This document shows positions 44,479 to 63,256 of a stretch of 64,000 nt of DNA, piece after piece. A program made the translations under genes and the position numbers. The stretch spans positions 930,001-994,000 of the forward strand of contig CAVNZM010000002.1 of the NCBI GenBank assembly GCA_963693365.1, read 5' to 3'. The notes beneath the pieces were generated by a model that was given only the letters and a program-made list of their open reading frames with translations, searched no databases and had not been told where the DNA came from. The stretch comes from Amoebidium appalachense. Lineage: Eukaryota; Ichthyosporea. Numbering within the stretch: the first letter of the stretch is position 1; every line of letters starts with the position of its first letter.

Positions 44479-45417
44479 GGGGGGGGGGGGGGGGGGGGGG
44501 GCACATGGTGGTAGACTGGATCTTGGTGGCGGTACTTAATGGTTATTATAGTAGTGGCAGGAGGGTGTGGGGGGAAGGGCAAACGGACGTGCAGGGGACA
44601 AACTGCAGATGGGGCACAAAGGGGAAAGAAGGTGAAAGTTGGTGCAATGACTTGGAGGGTTTGCGCGCGCCGGGAGGCGGGGGGGGGGGGGGGGGGGGGG
44701 GAGGGGGGGGGGGGGGCAAACGGCCGGAGATGGGTGTGTAGCGTTTTTGAGATGGGAAAAGCCATACAGACTTACGAAAATACAGAGAGGTGAGATGAAC
44801 ACGAGGGACTAGAGGGAATGGGGGGGATGGTCCTGATGGGAGGGTGGTGGAGTTCTAACAGTACTTGGGGTTCAGGCAAATACCTGAGTGCCGTGTATAC
44901 TGAGTTCAGCGACCGCACGGCAAAGTACCAGAGCCTGGACACGCAGCTCAAGCCCGTAAACAACGTGCTCAAGGCCGACCACACCTTCCAAATTGGGAAG
45001 CTCACCGGCATCAATGGGGAGCCTCTGTACCGAGGCCTATGGACTTGTGTAAACGAGCTTGGCGGTGTGTGGTCCCTCCTCTTCTCCCCCCTCCCCCCAC
45101 TCTCCCCCAGGCCCCCTTCCCCCCTCCCCCCCCCCCCCACACACGCCCACCCCCCCCCCCCCCACACACACACACACACACACGCCCCCCTCCCCCCCTC
45201 CCCCCCCCCCCCCCTCCCCCCTCTAGGGCCTTTAAATCTCTTAGGCTCCACATTTAATGAGGTGGCACACTGTGAGTAGAGGTTTGTAGTATGTGGGTTT
45301 TGGGGACAATTCTTGCCCTGTCGAGCAAAAACTAGGAAGCTCCAGATATGTGTGTATGTGTTTTTGCTGGGTAGAGATTGGGGTGGGCTGGGGTGGAGCT
45401 TTCTTTTGGCGGGGAAT

Positions 45418-45491
<74 letters not shown>

Positions 45492-48182
45492 AGCTTCTGC
45501 CAAGCAGAATGGGAGTAGGGGCCAGTGATTGCAAGGGATGCAGGGGGGGGGGGGGGGGGGGGGAGAGACACCACCGTCGGGGTTGAAGGTAGAGAGGGCA
45601 AGAGGCCCGGGGTGGGGTGGGGGGGGGGGGGGGGGACAGTAGGTGCCATATGGAGGGCTGTCCCATGGTTTGGGGGGAGGGGGAGTGGGGAAGGATCGTG
45701 GGCACATGGGTTTGGGGGGAAGGCAGAGAGGGGGAAAGGATTGTGATCACAAGGGTTTAGGGGGAGGAAGGGGGAAGGATTGTAGGTACATGGGTTTAGG
45801 GGGAGGGGGGGGGGGGAAGATTTTGGGGGAAAGGGAGGCCTGGGGAAAGTATGTGGGCACATGGGTTTGGGGGGAAGGCGGGGGAAGGGTTTTGGGGGAG
45901 AGGGAGGGGAAAGTATGTGGGCACATGGGTTTGGGGGGAGGGAGGGGGAAAGGATTGTGTGGGCACTGAAGTCTCGTGAAGGGCCATGTGGTAAGGGAAG
46001 CTAGAACATGCATGGCTGCTCGGAGATGCCCTCTCACACAGTGCGGCACCCCAGAGATCCGGGCGCAGGTATTTACACGGGACTGCAGCCACCAGGAGAT
46101 TGAGCCCGTGATCCAGCGCATCTCTGCCACCACGGCGGCGCTCAACAGCAAGGGCCCGGCCTTCTTCTACACAGATCGGTGCTGCCAAGACCGGGCGTTT
46201 GTTGAGCGCATGTTTCCAACCCTAGCCCGGCCAAAATGCCCCGTCCGTCTGAACGAGGCTGCGCTGGTAAGCGTGACGGACGGTCTGCCTGGGCTGGAGC
46301 TGCCGGCCAACTACCCTAAGCCGGTGTACACCGACTGCCAGGGGGCGGTGGTGGCTACAGCGGCCATTCGTGCCGACCTGGAGGGGCAGCAGCACCGCGT
46401 GGTGGGGCTGGACTGCGAGTGGGTCTATCGGGTGGGCCAGGCGCGGTCCAAGGTTTGCACGCTGCAGATTGCCACCGCACGGGCCGTGTACATCTTCCAC
46501 TTGGCACGCATGGGCCCCAACCACAGCCCGCCCGCGCGGCTGGTGGACGAGCTGATTGCGCTGCTTAGGGACCCCAGCATCATCAAGGTGGGCAAGCAGA
46601 TCGGCACGGACTCGGCCCACCTCAACAAGGACTACGGCACCCCTGTGGCCAGCTATCTGGAGCTGGGCCGGTTCTGCTATGCCCGTGCAGCTATCACCTC
46701 TGCGGCCCGGGGCTTGGCCGACATCACTGCCCAGGTCATAGGCAAGAAGCTGCCCAAGCCGGCACTTGTTCGATGCTCCAACTGGCACGAGCCGCTATCA
46801 GAGGTGCAGGCCACCTACGCTGCCCTTGATGCATATGCGTCCCTGCAGGTCTACTCGGCCGTGGTCGATAGGCCAAACCTGTCAGGTGTGTATCCCACCT
46901 GCTTTTTGCCCCAGTGCTTATGTGCTTATGCCAGATATAGAAAGATTGTGGGCCCCCCAGAGGAGAGGGGAGGGGGAGGAGGGGGGGGGGGGGGGGGGGG
47001 GGGGGGGTGGCTGACCACATGGGCCAGTGTTCCAGTTGTGTTATGCTGGGTGTCGGGTGGCTATCAAAGGAGGGGGTGATTGGTGGTGGTGGTGGTGGTG
47101 GTGGGGGGGGGGGGGGGGGGGGGGGGGGGGGGCTATAGCACTGTTAACACGTGCAAGTGCCACACAAGCTGGGCACTGGGAGAGGGGGGGGGGGGGAGGG
47201 AGAAGGGGGGGGGGGGGGGGGGGGGGGGGGGAAGGGGGTTGCTAAGGAATATGCATTTGATTTTTGTGGAGCGAAGAGAAAAACGTTGGTGCTGTGGCTT
47301 TTTGGCTGAGTTTTTTGCTTCCCTCTATGACATGCAGCGCGGCTTCATGCAAAGGCACTCGGTGAAGGGGTTGAGATTGTGCCCCGGCGGGGCCCACATG
47401 CTGCAGCAGCCACCGGGGTGGTGCTGGCTGTGCAGCCGGAGCGCTGGGGGGGCATGAAGGTGGGCAAGAAGCATGCAGTGGTGCGGGTGGATCAGGTGCT
47501 GTCGCCGGCCATGCAGGTGCCCTTTGGCCCCGACAAGGGCAAGACCCTGGGAGAGCTGGGCCCGCCGCCCTTTGAGCTGATGGTGCACCTGCAGTGGCTA
47601 CGGCCCATTCAGCCCCCACCGGACCCAGGTGCCGAGGTGCCGGTGGTCCCTGACCCAGCCCCTCCCCCTGCCAGTCCTCCCCCTGCCGAGCAGCAGCAAC
47701 CCCTTGCCGGCCCACAGGCACCCCCCCAGGACCCCCAGGCAGCCCCGGGGGGCCTTGAGGCAGCCCCAGGGGGACCCGAGGCAGCTCCCAGAGAGGGCAT
47801 GTTGGGCCAGGCACCGCCTGGGGAGGTGGTGTGGCAGACTGTGCTGAATGACGCCTTCCACTCCATTGCAAACACGGCGGACGGCACGTACAAGTCACAC
47901 CCCCGCAGGGCTGAGTACGCACGCGCACTCAGCGAGGCAATATTTGTGTGGAATGAAGAGGATTACGGACATGTGAAGGTGCCCCCCCCCCCTCCCCCCC
48001 CCCCCAAAATAAAAAATAAAAAATAAAAATAAAAAAAACGGCAACAACAACATGCGTGACTGACGCGCACACACACATACACTCGTTAGCACACACTCAC
48101 CATTCCACCCACAACCATGCACACCTTCGACAAAACTTCTGAGGGAAGAGAGAGAGCCTGAGCCTCAGAGAGAGGGGGGGAA

Positions 48183-48228
<46 letters not shown>

Positions 48229-48766
48229 GGGGGGGGAGGAGAGTGGGGGTTATTCATATGCCTAGAGAGAAATAATGTAGGGTTGTGGGGGGAAATAGCC
48301 ACATGCATTTTTTACTTGTGTTGGGGGAGAAGATGGGGGGGGTGGAGGGGAGGGGTCCTACAATAACGGCAGGTATCAAAGTCTACCAAACCCAAATTGC
48401 AGTGTGCGTAGTAAATTAATATTGGCATCCTGCCTCACAGGGGGTGCTGGAGCAGAAGGGCATCGACATTGAAACCGAGCTCAAGGGCGGCGACCTGAGC
48501 TACTTCATGGAGCGCATCCGGCGGGTTATTCCCGACCCATACACGCTGGTCTCGCGGCTGGTGGAGTTCAAAAACACCTACAAGGATGTGCCGCCCGGAC
48601 CGGATGGCAAGCCTCTGTTCAAGAAGGATGGCTTTGAAAGACTCGAGGCAACATCCCCCCCCCCCCCCCCCCCCCTGCAGGCGCCCAACAACTCCACCAC
48701 CACAGAAAAGATTCTTCGCTTATTTGTCATCCTTGGTTCATCTGCACACACACGCACACCCTAGCC

Positions 48767-48802
<36 letters not shown>

Positions 48803-48806
48803 ACAT

Positions 48807-48872
<66 letters not shown>

Positions 48873-48953
48873 CCCGCACGGCCCTTGCTGCCTAGCCAGT
48901 TGTTTTTTGCCTTTCCCTGCTCGTTTTTTTCCTTAGCAACCCCATCCCCCCCC

Positions 48954-48984
<31 letters not shown>

Positions 48985-50655
48985 ACACACACATACACAC
49001 ACACTACCACCACCACCACCCACCCATCTCTCTGATGTTTGCTTGTGCCCCCACAGTCGCTGCTCGAACACGCCCAAAATGGCTGTCTGTCGGACCCCCC
49101 CGGCCTGCCCCTCTACTACGAGACCACTGCCGACGCAGATGGGCTCATGCGCTACCGCTGCATCCGGGGCACCAACGAGGTGGAGGGGGCAGTGCACAAC
49201 CCCCTGGCCACCCACTTTGGGGCCACACGCATGTCGCTGCGCCTGCTGGACGCCACCATGTCCAATAGGCGCCACCGCCACAACCTGCGTGCACACTACC
49301 GCAACCGCCTGGGCCAGGCATCGGGGCCCCCCCACTACAGCCCCTGGATTGTTGACGACATGGAGGCACTGGCGCTGATGCTGTACGGCCATCACCTCGA
49401 CCCCCAGTGGGTACCCGTAGGCTGCTACAAGCTACCGGAGGAGTACTTCAACTTTGCCCCGCTCTCCTGTGTGGCCAATGCCCCGGCGCAGGAGCCAGTT
49501 GCGGTGCCCGCACCCCCACCTCCGTCTGATAACATCGAGCCTGCAGCCAATGGCGTGATGGGCGGGCCAGAGGACTGTGAGGTCGAGGAGGGTGACGGTG
49601 CTGCCATGGGGGGGGGCAACCAGGTGGCGCGTGGTGCACCACAGCCGGACCCTGCACTGAGGGGCGACTACAAGTTCCTGGCGCAGAAGCAACATGTGGC
49701 CATCCCCTTCCTTCCGGTGCTTACCCCTCAGGAGCGCAAGCTATTCAGCACGCTGCTCCTGGGCACCTACAAGGCACATGCAAAGCCCAACGGCCAGCTG
49801 TTCGAGGCTTTGGCCCAAGACTTCAACAAGGCTGCCTCTGTGGCTGGGGGAATCTACATGAAGGATGCGGCCTACATCAAGAAGCATTTCGACAAGTGGA
49901 AGACCTGGCAGACGGCACATGCACAGCGCTCCACACACGAGGGCCTGGCAGATCACCGCAAGCGTATGCGCGAGGAGAGGGCAGACGCTGTGCCAGCAAC
50001 CATACGGCCTGCCCCCTTGCCACCCCTCCCTGTTCCAGACGGTGTCGATGCAGGGGCGCAGCGTGAGCGGCCCTTGCCCATGCTAGTGGGCAAAAAGCAT
50101 CGCAACATTGGCCCTGAGGGGCCCCTGCAGATGGATTTGCCGGTGCCCCCTCCTATGCAGCCACCCCAGAGAGCCCCCAAGACCTGCAAGACGTGTGGCC
50201 GCCAGGGCAAGGGCTGCCCCGGCTCCAATCGGGCCAAGAGCTGCCCACGTTGGGTTGCAGCCAATCAGGATGCCATGCCACCAGCACCCGCGCTTGACAT
50301 GCAGCAGGGCCATGTGCCGCACATGCCCCCTGCACCCCATCCAGGCCCGCACCACCCACATGGCTGGCCCCCACCGTGGGGCATCATGCCGCCTCAGCCC
50401 GGCCCTGCCTTCCCCATGCCTGGGCTACTGCCGCAGCACGGTCCCCATCCTTACTTGGGCCATGTGGGCCAGCCCTCGGCTGGTGGGCAGTTCCCACCCC
50501 CTTCTCGTGCATCTGCTGTGCTGGGCCTGGCGTTGCCACCTGCTGGAGAGACGCAGCTGCAATGGCACGATCGAAAGCAAAGTAATCGTGGCCGCAAGTC
50601 TGCAGGCAGCCAATCAGGATCTCAGAGTAGTCAGAGTAGCCAAACTAGTGTCTAA
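42743..50655 (+). CDS. DDE transposase-like protein with an inserted 3'-5' exonuclease domain
   Basis: Exons: 42743-43891, 44876-45064, 46055-46885, 47338-47978, 48441-48647 and 49057-50655. Introns 1 and 5 are GC-AG (GGCAAGT-type and GAG/GCAACA donors); the rest are GT-AG. With one base restored in the A-run at 42821-42828 the exons total 4617 nt, 1538 residues. Order: basic GAGRKK start; acidic stretch; Cys-pair/helical domain (RYFCDTCKKNF, LPLFMRDQFPAYLSHRSG), resembling what I recall as DUF6729; first catalytic Asp in KADHTF (418); second in FFYTDRCC (487); DEDDy exonuclease with GLDCEW (566/568), QIGTD (632) and YAALD (701/705); an unassigned module; RGTNEVEGAVH with the likely Glu (1049); a Myb/SANT-like stretch; the zinc-knuckle-like CKTCGRQGKGC; a Pro-rich tail. 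It may be a KDZ-like transposon gene or a domesticated one. No other break is seen. Confidence 0.85.
45419..45489. repeat. Longest homopolymer of the window: 71 G
   Basis: A pure G-run in intron 2 of the transposase-like gene. Intron 1 and introns 3-5 also contain G- or C-runs of 20-45 bases. Confidence 0.98.
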
Positions 50656-50734
50656 TATTGGAATGTACACCAATGTAACGGATCTCATATGTGTTGTAGT
50701 GCTTCAAGTTATACCTGTTCTTCGTACAGTCATG

Positions 50735-50776
<42 letters not shown>

Positions 50777-51002
50777 CTAGCTTTCATTCCGAAGTTTACT
50801 GTAAAGAATTAAAATTTAGAATCTGAGTAATAGTACAGAGCCTTTGCACTTTTCTCTGTTTGTTAGGAATTCTTTGTGATCGAGAGTATGGTGTGTTAGA
50901 CTATTGGTGTTAATGTGTCCTGGAAGGTGTATAATGTCTGCTGGCCGTAGTCAGTATCTATTTTTAGGTATATAGTATATTTTTAAATGTTGGCCGCTGG
51001 CC

Positions 51003-51022
51003 AATAAATAGCAAATAATAAA
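51003..51022 (+). terminator. Two overlapping-region AATAAA polyadenylation signals
   Basis: AATAAA at 51003-51008 and 51017-51022, about 350 bp past the transposase-like stop codon. The first is in the context GGCCAATAAATAGC, like the OST3 signal. Confidence 0.5.
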
Positions 51023-51079
51023 CACACGATAAAGTCAACAGCGTGCCAAAAAACTAATCCCCAGCGAGCGCACCCAGTG

Positions 51080-51160
<81 letters not shown>

Positions 51161-52492
51161 CGCGCGTGCGTGCGTGTGTGTGTGTGTGTGTGTGCGTGCG
51201 TGCGTGCGTGTGTGCGTGTGTGCGTGTGTGCGTGTGTGCGTGTGTGTGTGTGAGTGTGTGTGTGTGTGTGTGTATGTGTGGTGTGGTGTGTGCGCGGCTT
51301 GTACATATGTACGTGTTCATGTGCACCTGTGTCGGACCTACGAAGTACATGAAAGTAAATTTTGACAGCATCGATCTGCCGGTGTGTATGTGTATGTGTG
51401 CCAGTGCAGCAGGTGTGCCTTGTAACTGATAGCTTCGCATTTTACGTGTGTGTATATATAGTAGTACGCATAGACACTTGCTGATCATTCGGATCGACAT
51501 TAATATTTAATCTGTCGGTCCTCGGTTTTTTGAGTGAATGATGATCAAGTGTAAGAGCATTCACTTGGCAAGTATTAATGTTGCAGAGGCTAGCTGCAGC
51601 TGCAAGCGTCGGATGCACACTGACAATTGTCTTTTCAGCGAGTCTAACCTGCAGGCAGCAGCTGCACACATATAGGGTTGTTATCTTGCGGCACATGCAC
51701 GGTGATCATTTCAGAGTAATAGAGTTCAGAGCAATGAAAATAATGAAAATAACTAAACTTTGTGACTACTTTAAAGTTGCTGAGATCATACGTGGTGCAA
51801 GCTGCACTATGAACACATGTATAGTGCTAGTAATTAATACATTTTTGTTGCCTTCTGCAGGGTTATCGTAGCTACGTCACGGCCTGCACTCAGGGGGGGG
51901 GGGGGAGGGGGGGGGGGGGGAGAGGGGGGATGATTCGAAGGGGGTATAAATAAGAACATGCACCTAAAGGTCTTTCCCGTGGATCCTCCCCCCTCCCCCC
52001 CACCTCTCCCTCCCCCGGGGCCCCATACTATGATATCTAGGCCCAATATTATATGCCCCTTCCCCCCCCCCCCCCCTCCTCTCCGGATCCCCGGACCCCA
52101 CTTCCCTACCCGGAGGCTCAAGAGCTCCCCCCTTCCCCTTCCCCCCCCTCCCCCCCCCCCCCCCCAAGGCTTACGGGGGCCCTTCTTCATCGAGGGGGAG
52201 GGGTGGGGGGTGGGGGGGTGGGGGGAGGGGGTGGGGGGGAGGGGGGAAGTGGAAGGCGGGGGTGGATGCATGTCAGCCTAGGTGAATTCAATTGTTTAAC
52301 TCCAGTGTGCAGGACTGGTCTGAAGGCTTAAGAAAACAACGAGGAAATGGGGTCCAGTGGAGGTGGTGGTGGTGTTCTGTGTGTGTGTGTACACGTGCAC
52401 GTATGTGTGTGGTTTTTTTAAGGGGTGAGTGGTGGTGGTGGTGGTGGTGGTGGTCACCGTGGTGGTGGTGTGTGTGTCTGGTGTGTGTGTGT

Positions 52493-52550
<58 letters not shown>

Positions 52551-53835
52551 TAGAAAGAAAAACTGCTCGTGGGTCACTGTTTTTCGTCACTGTATTTGTA
52601 ACGGGCCGCTCATATTTATATAACTACTTTAATTTAAGTACACGTGTTCATTATCATATACGATGGCCAAATATAGAAATTTTGGCGTCGAAGTTCTTGG
52701 AGCTAAAAAAACGTTTAAAAGGGGGAAATAATAGCTTGGCCCCAAATTTACCTTGCCGTTTTTAGCGAATGTATTTTTTATTCATGAGTTCTAGTGTTTC
52801 AGTGAGTGCACGTGCCTGCCTCAGGCTGATCATGACAACTGCAACACACCATTCCTACATGGATATCAACCAAAAGAAAATAGTATATACTGTGGTGGTC
52901 TCCTAAACCTTGTGCGGCATGCGCATACATGATATTACAGTGACGCATGTGCATATTATTGTTCTGTACACCGGAGTGTGCCGGTGCACGTGGCTGTTTT
53001 GTGCACATGTTACAATAGCAGCACGATCTCCCTAAACTCCATGTTTACACATCCCTCACCCTGGCTCTGCCTTGTCGGTGCTCCAAAACACACATACAAA
53101 TCCCCCTAGACTCAGTGCCTGCACATGGTCGCATTCACGTGCAGGTCACGTGACACATGCGATGCCATACTGCCGTCTACAGCAGCAACCACGGCAGCAT
53201 GTATACCGGCCCAGCACGAGATATACTTATCGGCAGCCCACTGAACTCGCCCATTTTCTCTTTTTCATGTATGTCCCTCCTTTTTTGTAAAATCACCCTT
53301 TTTGGCCTCCCGGTAGTGGATTTTGCAGGATTTGACTTCTTTGAGGTCCAAAAACCTCAAATTTTCCCCGGCGGGGCCGGGGAGGGAGAATTCAAAAATT
53401 GCCCGCTCCTGATATGGTACCCGGGCCCAAAGTGTTGTGTGTGAAAAGAAGCATGCTGGCAGTCGATCGTCACGCGAGGTTATGATCTAGGAGTAGGCAA
53501 GATGATGTCAAGCAAGTGTGTTCCGTGTTGTTTCTTCCATACACATGGCGCCCAATAAACAGTGGGAACCAATGTAGCTTAAGGGCCCTTAAATTCTCTG
53601 CTGCACGTGTCGTGCTGAATTGGACCTGCATCCACCACCACTACCTCTAGAGGCAGTCGAAGTGTTTTCCAGGAGGTCGAAGTCAACCTCTCACTTGCAG
53701 GTGCAGTGTCACGCCTGAACATGTGTCTTCCCTGCCCTTGAAACGCCAGAGCCGACATGTTCGCATGGTGGTTAGAGGGCACACAAGAACGTGAAATAGG
53801 CTTGTCAACTAGCCTTGCTCCATCTAGTGCTGACT

Positions 53836-53866
<31 letters not shown>

Positions 53867-54971
53867 AACACACACACACGCACACACTCACCCACCCCAT
53901 TCCCACAACTCCTCGGATGCCTCTTCCGTGCGACCTTGGGGAGCGACCACATTAGTTTTCACATCCCATATACACCATATACACACACTGCCTAGTTTCT
54001 GTCCAAAAACGGCGTCTCAAGTCATCACGACCGACTAGCTCATTCCGAAACAAAAAGAGTACACAGTGCTATGCCTTGGTCGACTTCGTTTATCAACCCA
54101 TACCTGTAAAAGCAGAAGCTGCCCTGGGTGGCCCTACTGTTCACAACGAAGTATATCTCAATCTATCGCTTGGTCTAGACAACACAACAGCAAAGGCTGT
54201 GTAGAAATAAACGTCTATGAGGACGAGACTCTTCAAAAATAGAGGATTTGAGAGGCCTGCGTATACTGCATACAACTGCCTGCAGTGAGAAGAGCAGAAA
54301 ACGTCCTTCTAAAGGCACAGTGAGCGTGAAGTGTCCCTTAGTTCGTACTATCAGGGTGAGAGACTCAACAAATCCCATGGCTTCTGCAGATATGGCGGAA
54401 TGGGGGGGGGGGGGGGGGGGGGGGGGGGGTTGTTGTGTTGGGATTGGCTGACGTGCACATGTGGGCAACCGGGGAGAGGGCGGGGAACGGATGGGGGGGC
54501 GGGGGGAGGGGGGGTGTTGAGAGAGCACACCGTTCGAACAATGAACATAACGTATTCAAGAAACCCGACTCACTAAAATTTGGTAGGTGCCCGTGACCAT
54601 GTCCTCATGAGGTGGCAATGGTCAGAGCCTAACATAGCACAACATGGCCCTCCCCTACACCCCCCTCCCTCCCCTTCCTTGCCCTCCCCCGCCCCCCTCC
54701 CCCCACCCCCCCTCCCCCCCTTTACTGCACACACACACACACACACACACACTGTGACACCCACCTACCCACACAAACACACACCCAGCGTCACTCTCTC
54801 GAGCTCGACAGGGACTCCTCAAGCGTGATGTAGTAAAGGGTGGGAAAATGTACTGTAAATCAATGAACCAATAGTAAGAGGGGGGAAGACGGCCGGGAGG
54901 GAAGGGGTGAGAGGGCAGGGACTCGATGTTGGGATGAGGAGGGGAAAAAAGGGAAAGATGAAGACAGTATG

Positions 54972-55006
54972 TACCACGGCCCTCTGAAAAAAAGAGGGCC
55001 GTGGTA
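54972..55006. repeat. 14-bp perfect hairpin with A-rich loop
   Basis: TACCACGGCCCTCT, a 7-base GAAAAAA loop, and its exact complement. The left arm plus loop (CACGGCCCTCTGAAAAAA) also occurs at the start of the foldback element at about 28104. Confidence 0.9.
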
Positions 55007-57400
55007 TGTACGCTGTCACCTACTGAGGTGACTCGTATTTTTCCCTACACACACAGCGAACACTGGACTCTCGGGACCGTGGAGCCGCCGCGAGAGAAAG
55101 CATGCACGCGGTCACCGTTAGCCTGTACGTGCCAGGTATGTACGACGGTCGTGTCAGTCTGTCGGACTCGGGTAGGATTTTGTGAGTAAAGATTGGAATG
55201 TTTGCCATTTTAGCTAATAGAAACCTCACGGCAGCCAATCAAAGTAGTTTGTTATTTTCCAACTGGCTGGGTTCTTCCGAAACTTGGTGGTGCCATAGAT
55301 AATACTTCCTTCAGCAGGCTCTTATATATAATATAGTAATAGAAAAATATAAAAACAAGCATGTACATTACCTTTTTATTTTTCATTTTCCTCGTCGTTT
55401 ATATGAACAGTGGATCCCGGGGCCCGCGAGACATCTGCACTTGACGATCAGATGGGACGATCGATCGGCGAGGTTCGGTACCGAGAAAAATTCTGAGCTG
55501 GCTTGCGTGTGTGAGGTCTGTACAGAAGTTTTGTGCGGTTTAGCTTCTACCGGCCTTGCTCTGTTGCAAGCTCATAGGAAACCTTAGAAACTAGATTTCT
55601 AAAGGTAGAAAGCACGGTAGTTGAGGTGGTGTATTTACTGTTGAGAATAGTGCTTAGGATATTGCGCTTAAGAAATAGTTAGAGCTGCAGGCATTTTACA
55701 AGGCCTAGGGGTGTACAAGGGTAGCGTTTCGCGAGTGGCCAGAGAGCCTTCAAAGAGTGACGAACGAAATCCTCCATCTCAAGCAAACACAAAAGTTGGA
55801 AAGTAGTAGCAATTCACTCGACAGAGGGGCCGCATAGTGGCGGAAGTTTTTTTTTCAACAACTCATAGAAACATCTTACCGTTTGGGCTTCAGGCGTGAA
55901 CACACGCAAGCAAGGACACGCTGTGCTGTTCGGCTCTACTGGCCGTGCATGTTTTTGTTTCAGGCAGGAGGTATCATAGGTACATTTTTTTCCGCACCAG
56001 AACCAAGCACCTCTTGTTTTAAACCTTGAACATTCAGGTTGAAGTCTTGCAACCAGCCTGGACGGAGGTGAATAGGGAAGGTGAGTTTGGCCCTTGATTT
56101 CTCTCTCTCTCTCTTCCATTTTTTTTTGCTGAATGAAAGGGGGGGGGGGATAGCAGTTCTCGTCTTGTACGCACGTACGTTTTTTTGAGTCTGGAATTAG
56201 GGCATGGAATGAGGAAGAACTTTGTTGAACTGCACATAAACTGCACGTACTCTTGTCACACTTTTTGGCTTTGGACGTAGGTGGAGTAGGGGGCATCTAC
56301 TGGTGTCGGTTTTTTAGTGAAAGACAACGGGGTGTGTATTCGCGGAATTGACGTTTTGAATTGCTTTTATATCTGCTTGCTTCTTGTTTTGACCAATTCC
56401 GAGCTCGCCTCTGGGTTTGTCCATGTCGCAGGTACACCATACACGTTTTTGCAGTAACTGGTGGATGTGAGGCACTTACCTCTTTTGGTTAGGTTTTTTC
56501 AGGGGGACGAAGGGGGTTTTTTTTAGCCCCGTCCTTTTCCGCCGAACCCCATCCCTCCTAGCTTGTGTACTCTGATGTTTTTCGAGTAAAACCATGCGCG
56601 TGGAGTTGATAGTGTTTTGTTAGTTTGCACATTTTCACTCTAGGGCGTACGCAAGAGTGTCAGCCTAGCACCTCTCAAAGTTTAACCATGTTCACACACC
56701 ACGTGCGAGGGCGTTTGTTTGCTTGAGGATTCCAAAGTGCACTTTGACTTGGTGATTGTGGAAAGGCAGGGTTCTTTTTTCTTGTGTTTCGTGTAGGCAC
56801 ATGCTGGGCTGATTGTTTGGCTAGAACCTACCACTGGGTCAGGTTGCCTGGGTTTGTGAGTTTTACATACTGTTGGGTGGAATAGTCATATGTGCATGCT
56901 ACGTGTTTTCATCCTCGTTCTTGTTGTTGTACTAGAACGGCTCGTGGCTTTGTGTCGCTTCTCCTGCCATGGGTATTCCTTACTTGTTTGGGGATGCTAC
57001 AGCAATTGAAAAACACTTGTTCTTGATGCATAGTGGGTATGCAAGGGAGTTCCCTTGCTGTATCCATAGTTGCGCCTAACTCATTTTGATAGCTGGAGTT
57101 GTGTTGAGGTGTGTGTGTGTGTTTGTGTGTCAACTTGTTGAGTGGTCTGTCCATCTGCCTGTGTGTGTTTCCTTCGTACTCATGATCAACCCTATTCAAC
57201 ACTACCAAAGAAAGCGTAGGAACCAAATACGCCTCTCATATGTATGAGTTGAAGGAACAGTCTGGTCCCCATGCTGACGATGTGGGGGGCAGGGCCGTAG
57301 GGGTGTGGGGCGCCTAGCATCTGCTATGGGTCCCGCCTGAACTGGGCCGGGAGGCAAACACCGACAGAGCAGGCCGCGTGCCTGCCTCACAGATGCCGAC

Positions 57401-63161
<5,761 letters not shown>

Positions 63162-63221
63162 GTACGTGCCCTCCTCAATACACCACACACACACACATGC
63201 ACGCGCATACATGTACATACA

Positions 63222-63256
<35 letters not shown>

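Larger units (their letters stand above)
50656..57400. other. Intergenic between the transposase-like gene and G-alpha
   Basis: Contains a G-run (50739-50776), a GT/GC block (51079-51290), C/G-rich stretches (51893-52260), GGT repeats (52360-52475), a G-run (52507-52549), a C-run (53840-53866), a G-run (54404-54429), a hairpin at 54972-55006, a CCAAT (55228) and a TATATATAATATA stretch at 55323 that might belong to a G-alpha promoter. No gene supported. A minus-strand open frame at 55814-56296 is Cys-containing but without support. Confidence 0.6.

Noticed and set aside
46055-46885. Reading the exonuclease exon as a stand-alone WRN-like exonuclease gene
   Set aside because: Its 5' boundary joins in phase with the first-Asp exon and its own N-terminal part contains the second transposase Asp, so it is part of the larger protein.
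47242-47928. Minus-strand 228-residue open frame and other long antisense frames at 46222-46788 and 48892-49395
   Set aside because: Shadows of GC-rich transposase-like exons; the plus strand has the conserved motifs and matching splice phases.
42400-51100. Terminal inverted repeats for the transposase-like gene
   Set aside because: I scanned the flanks by eye and found no convincing inverted pair or target duplication; a computed search of 5-10 kb on each side is required.
55814-56296. 160-residue minus-strand open frame with several cysteines
   Set aside because: Includes T/A-run readings, no recognisable domain, no clear start context or splice partners; judged chance.
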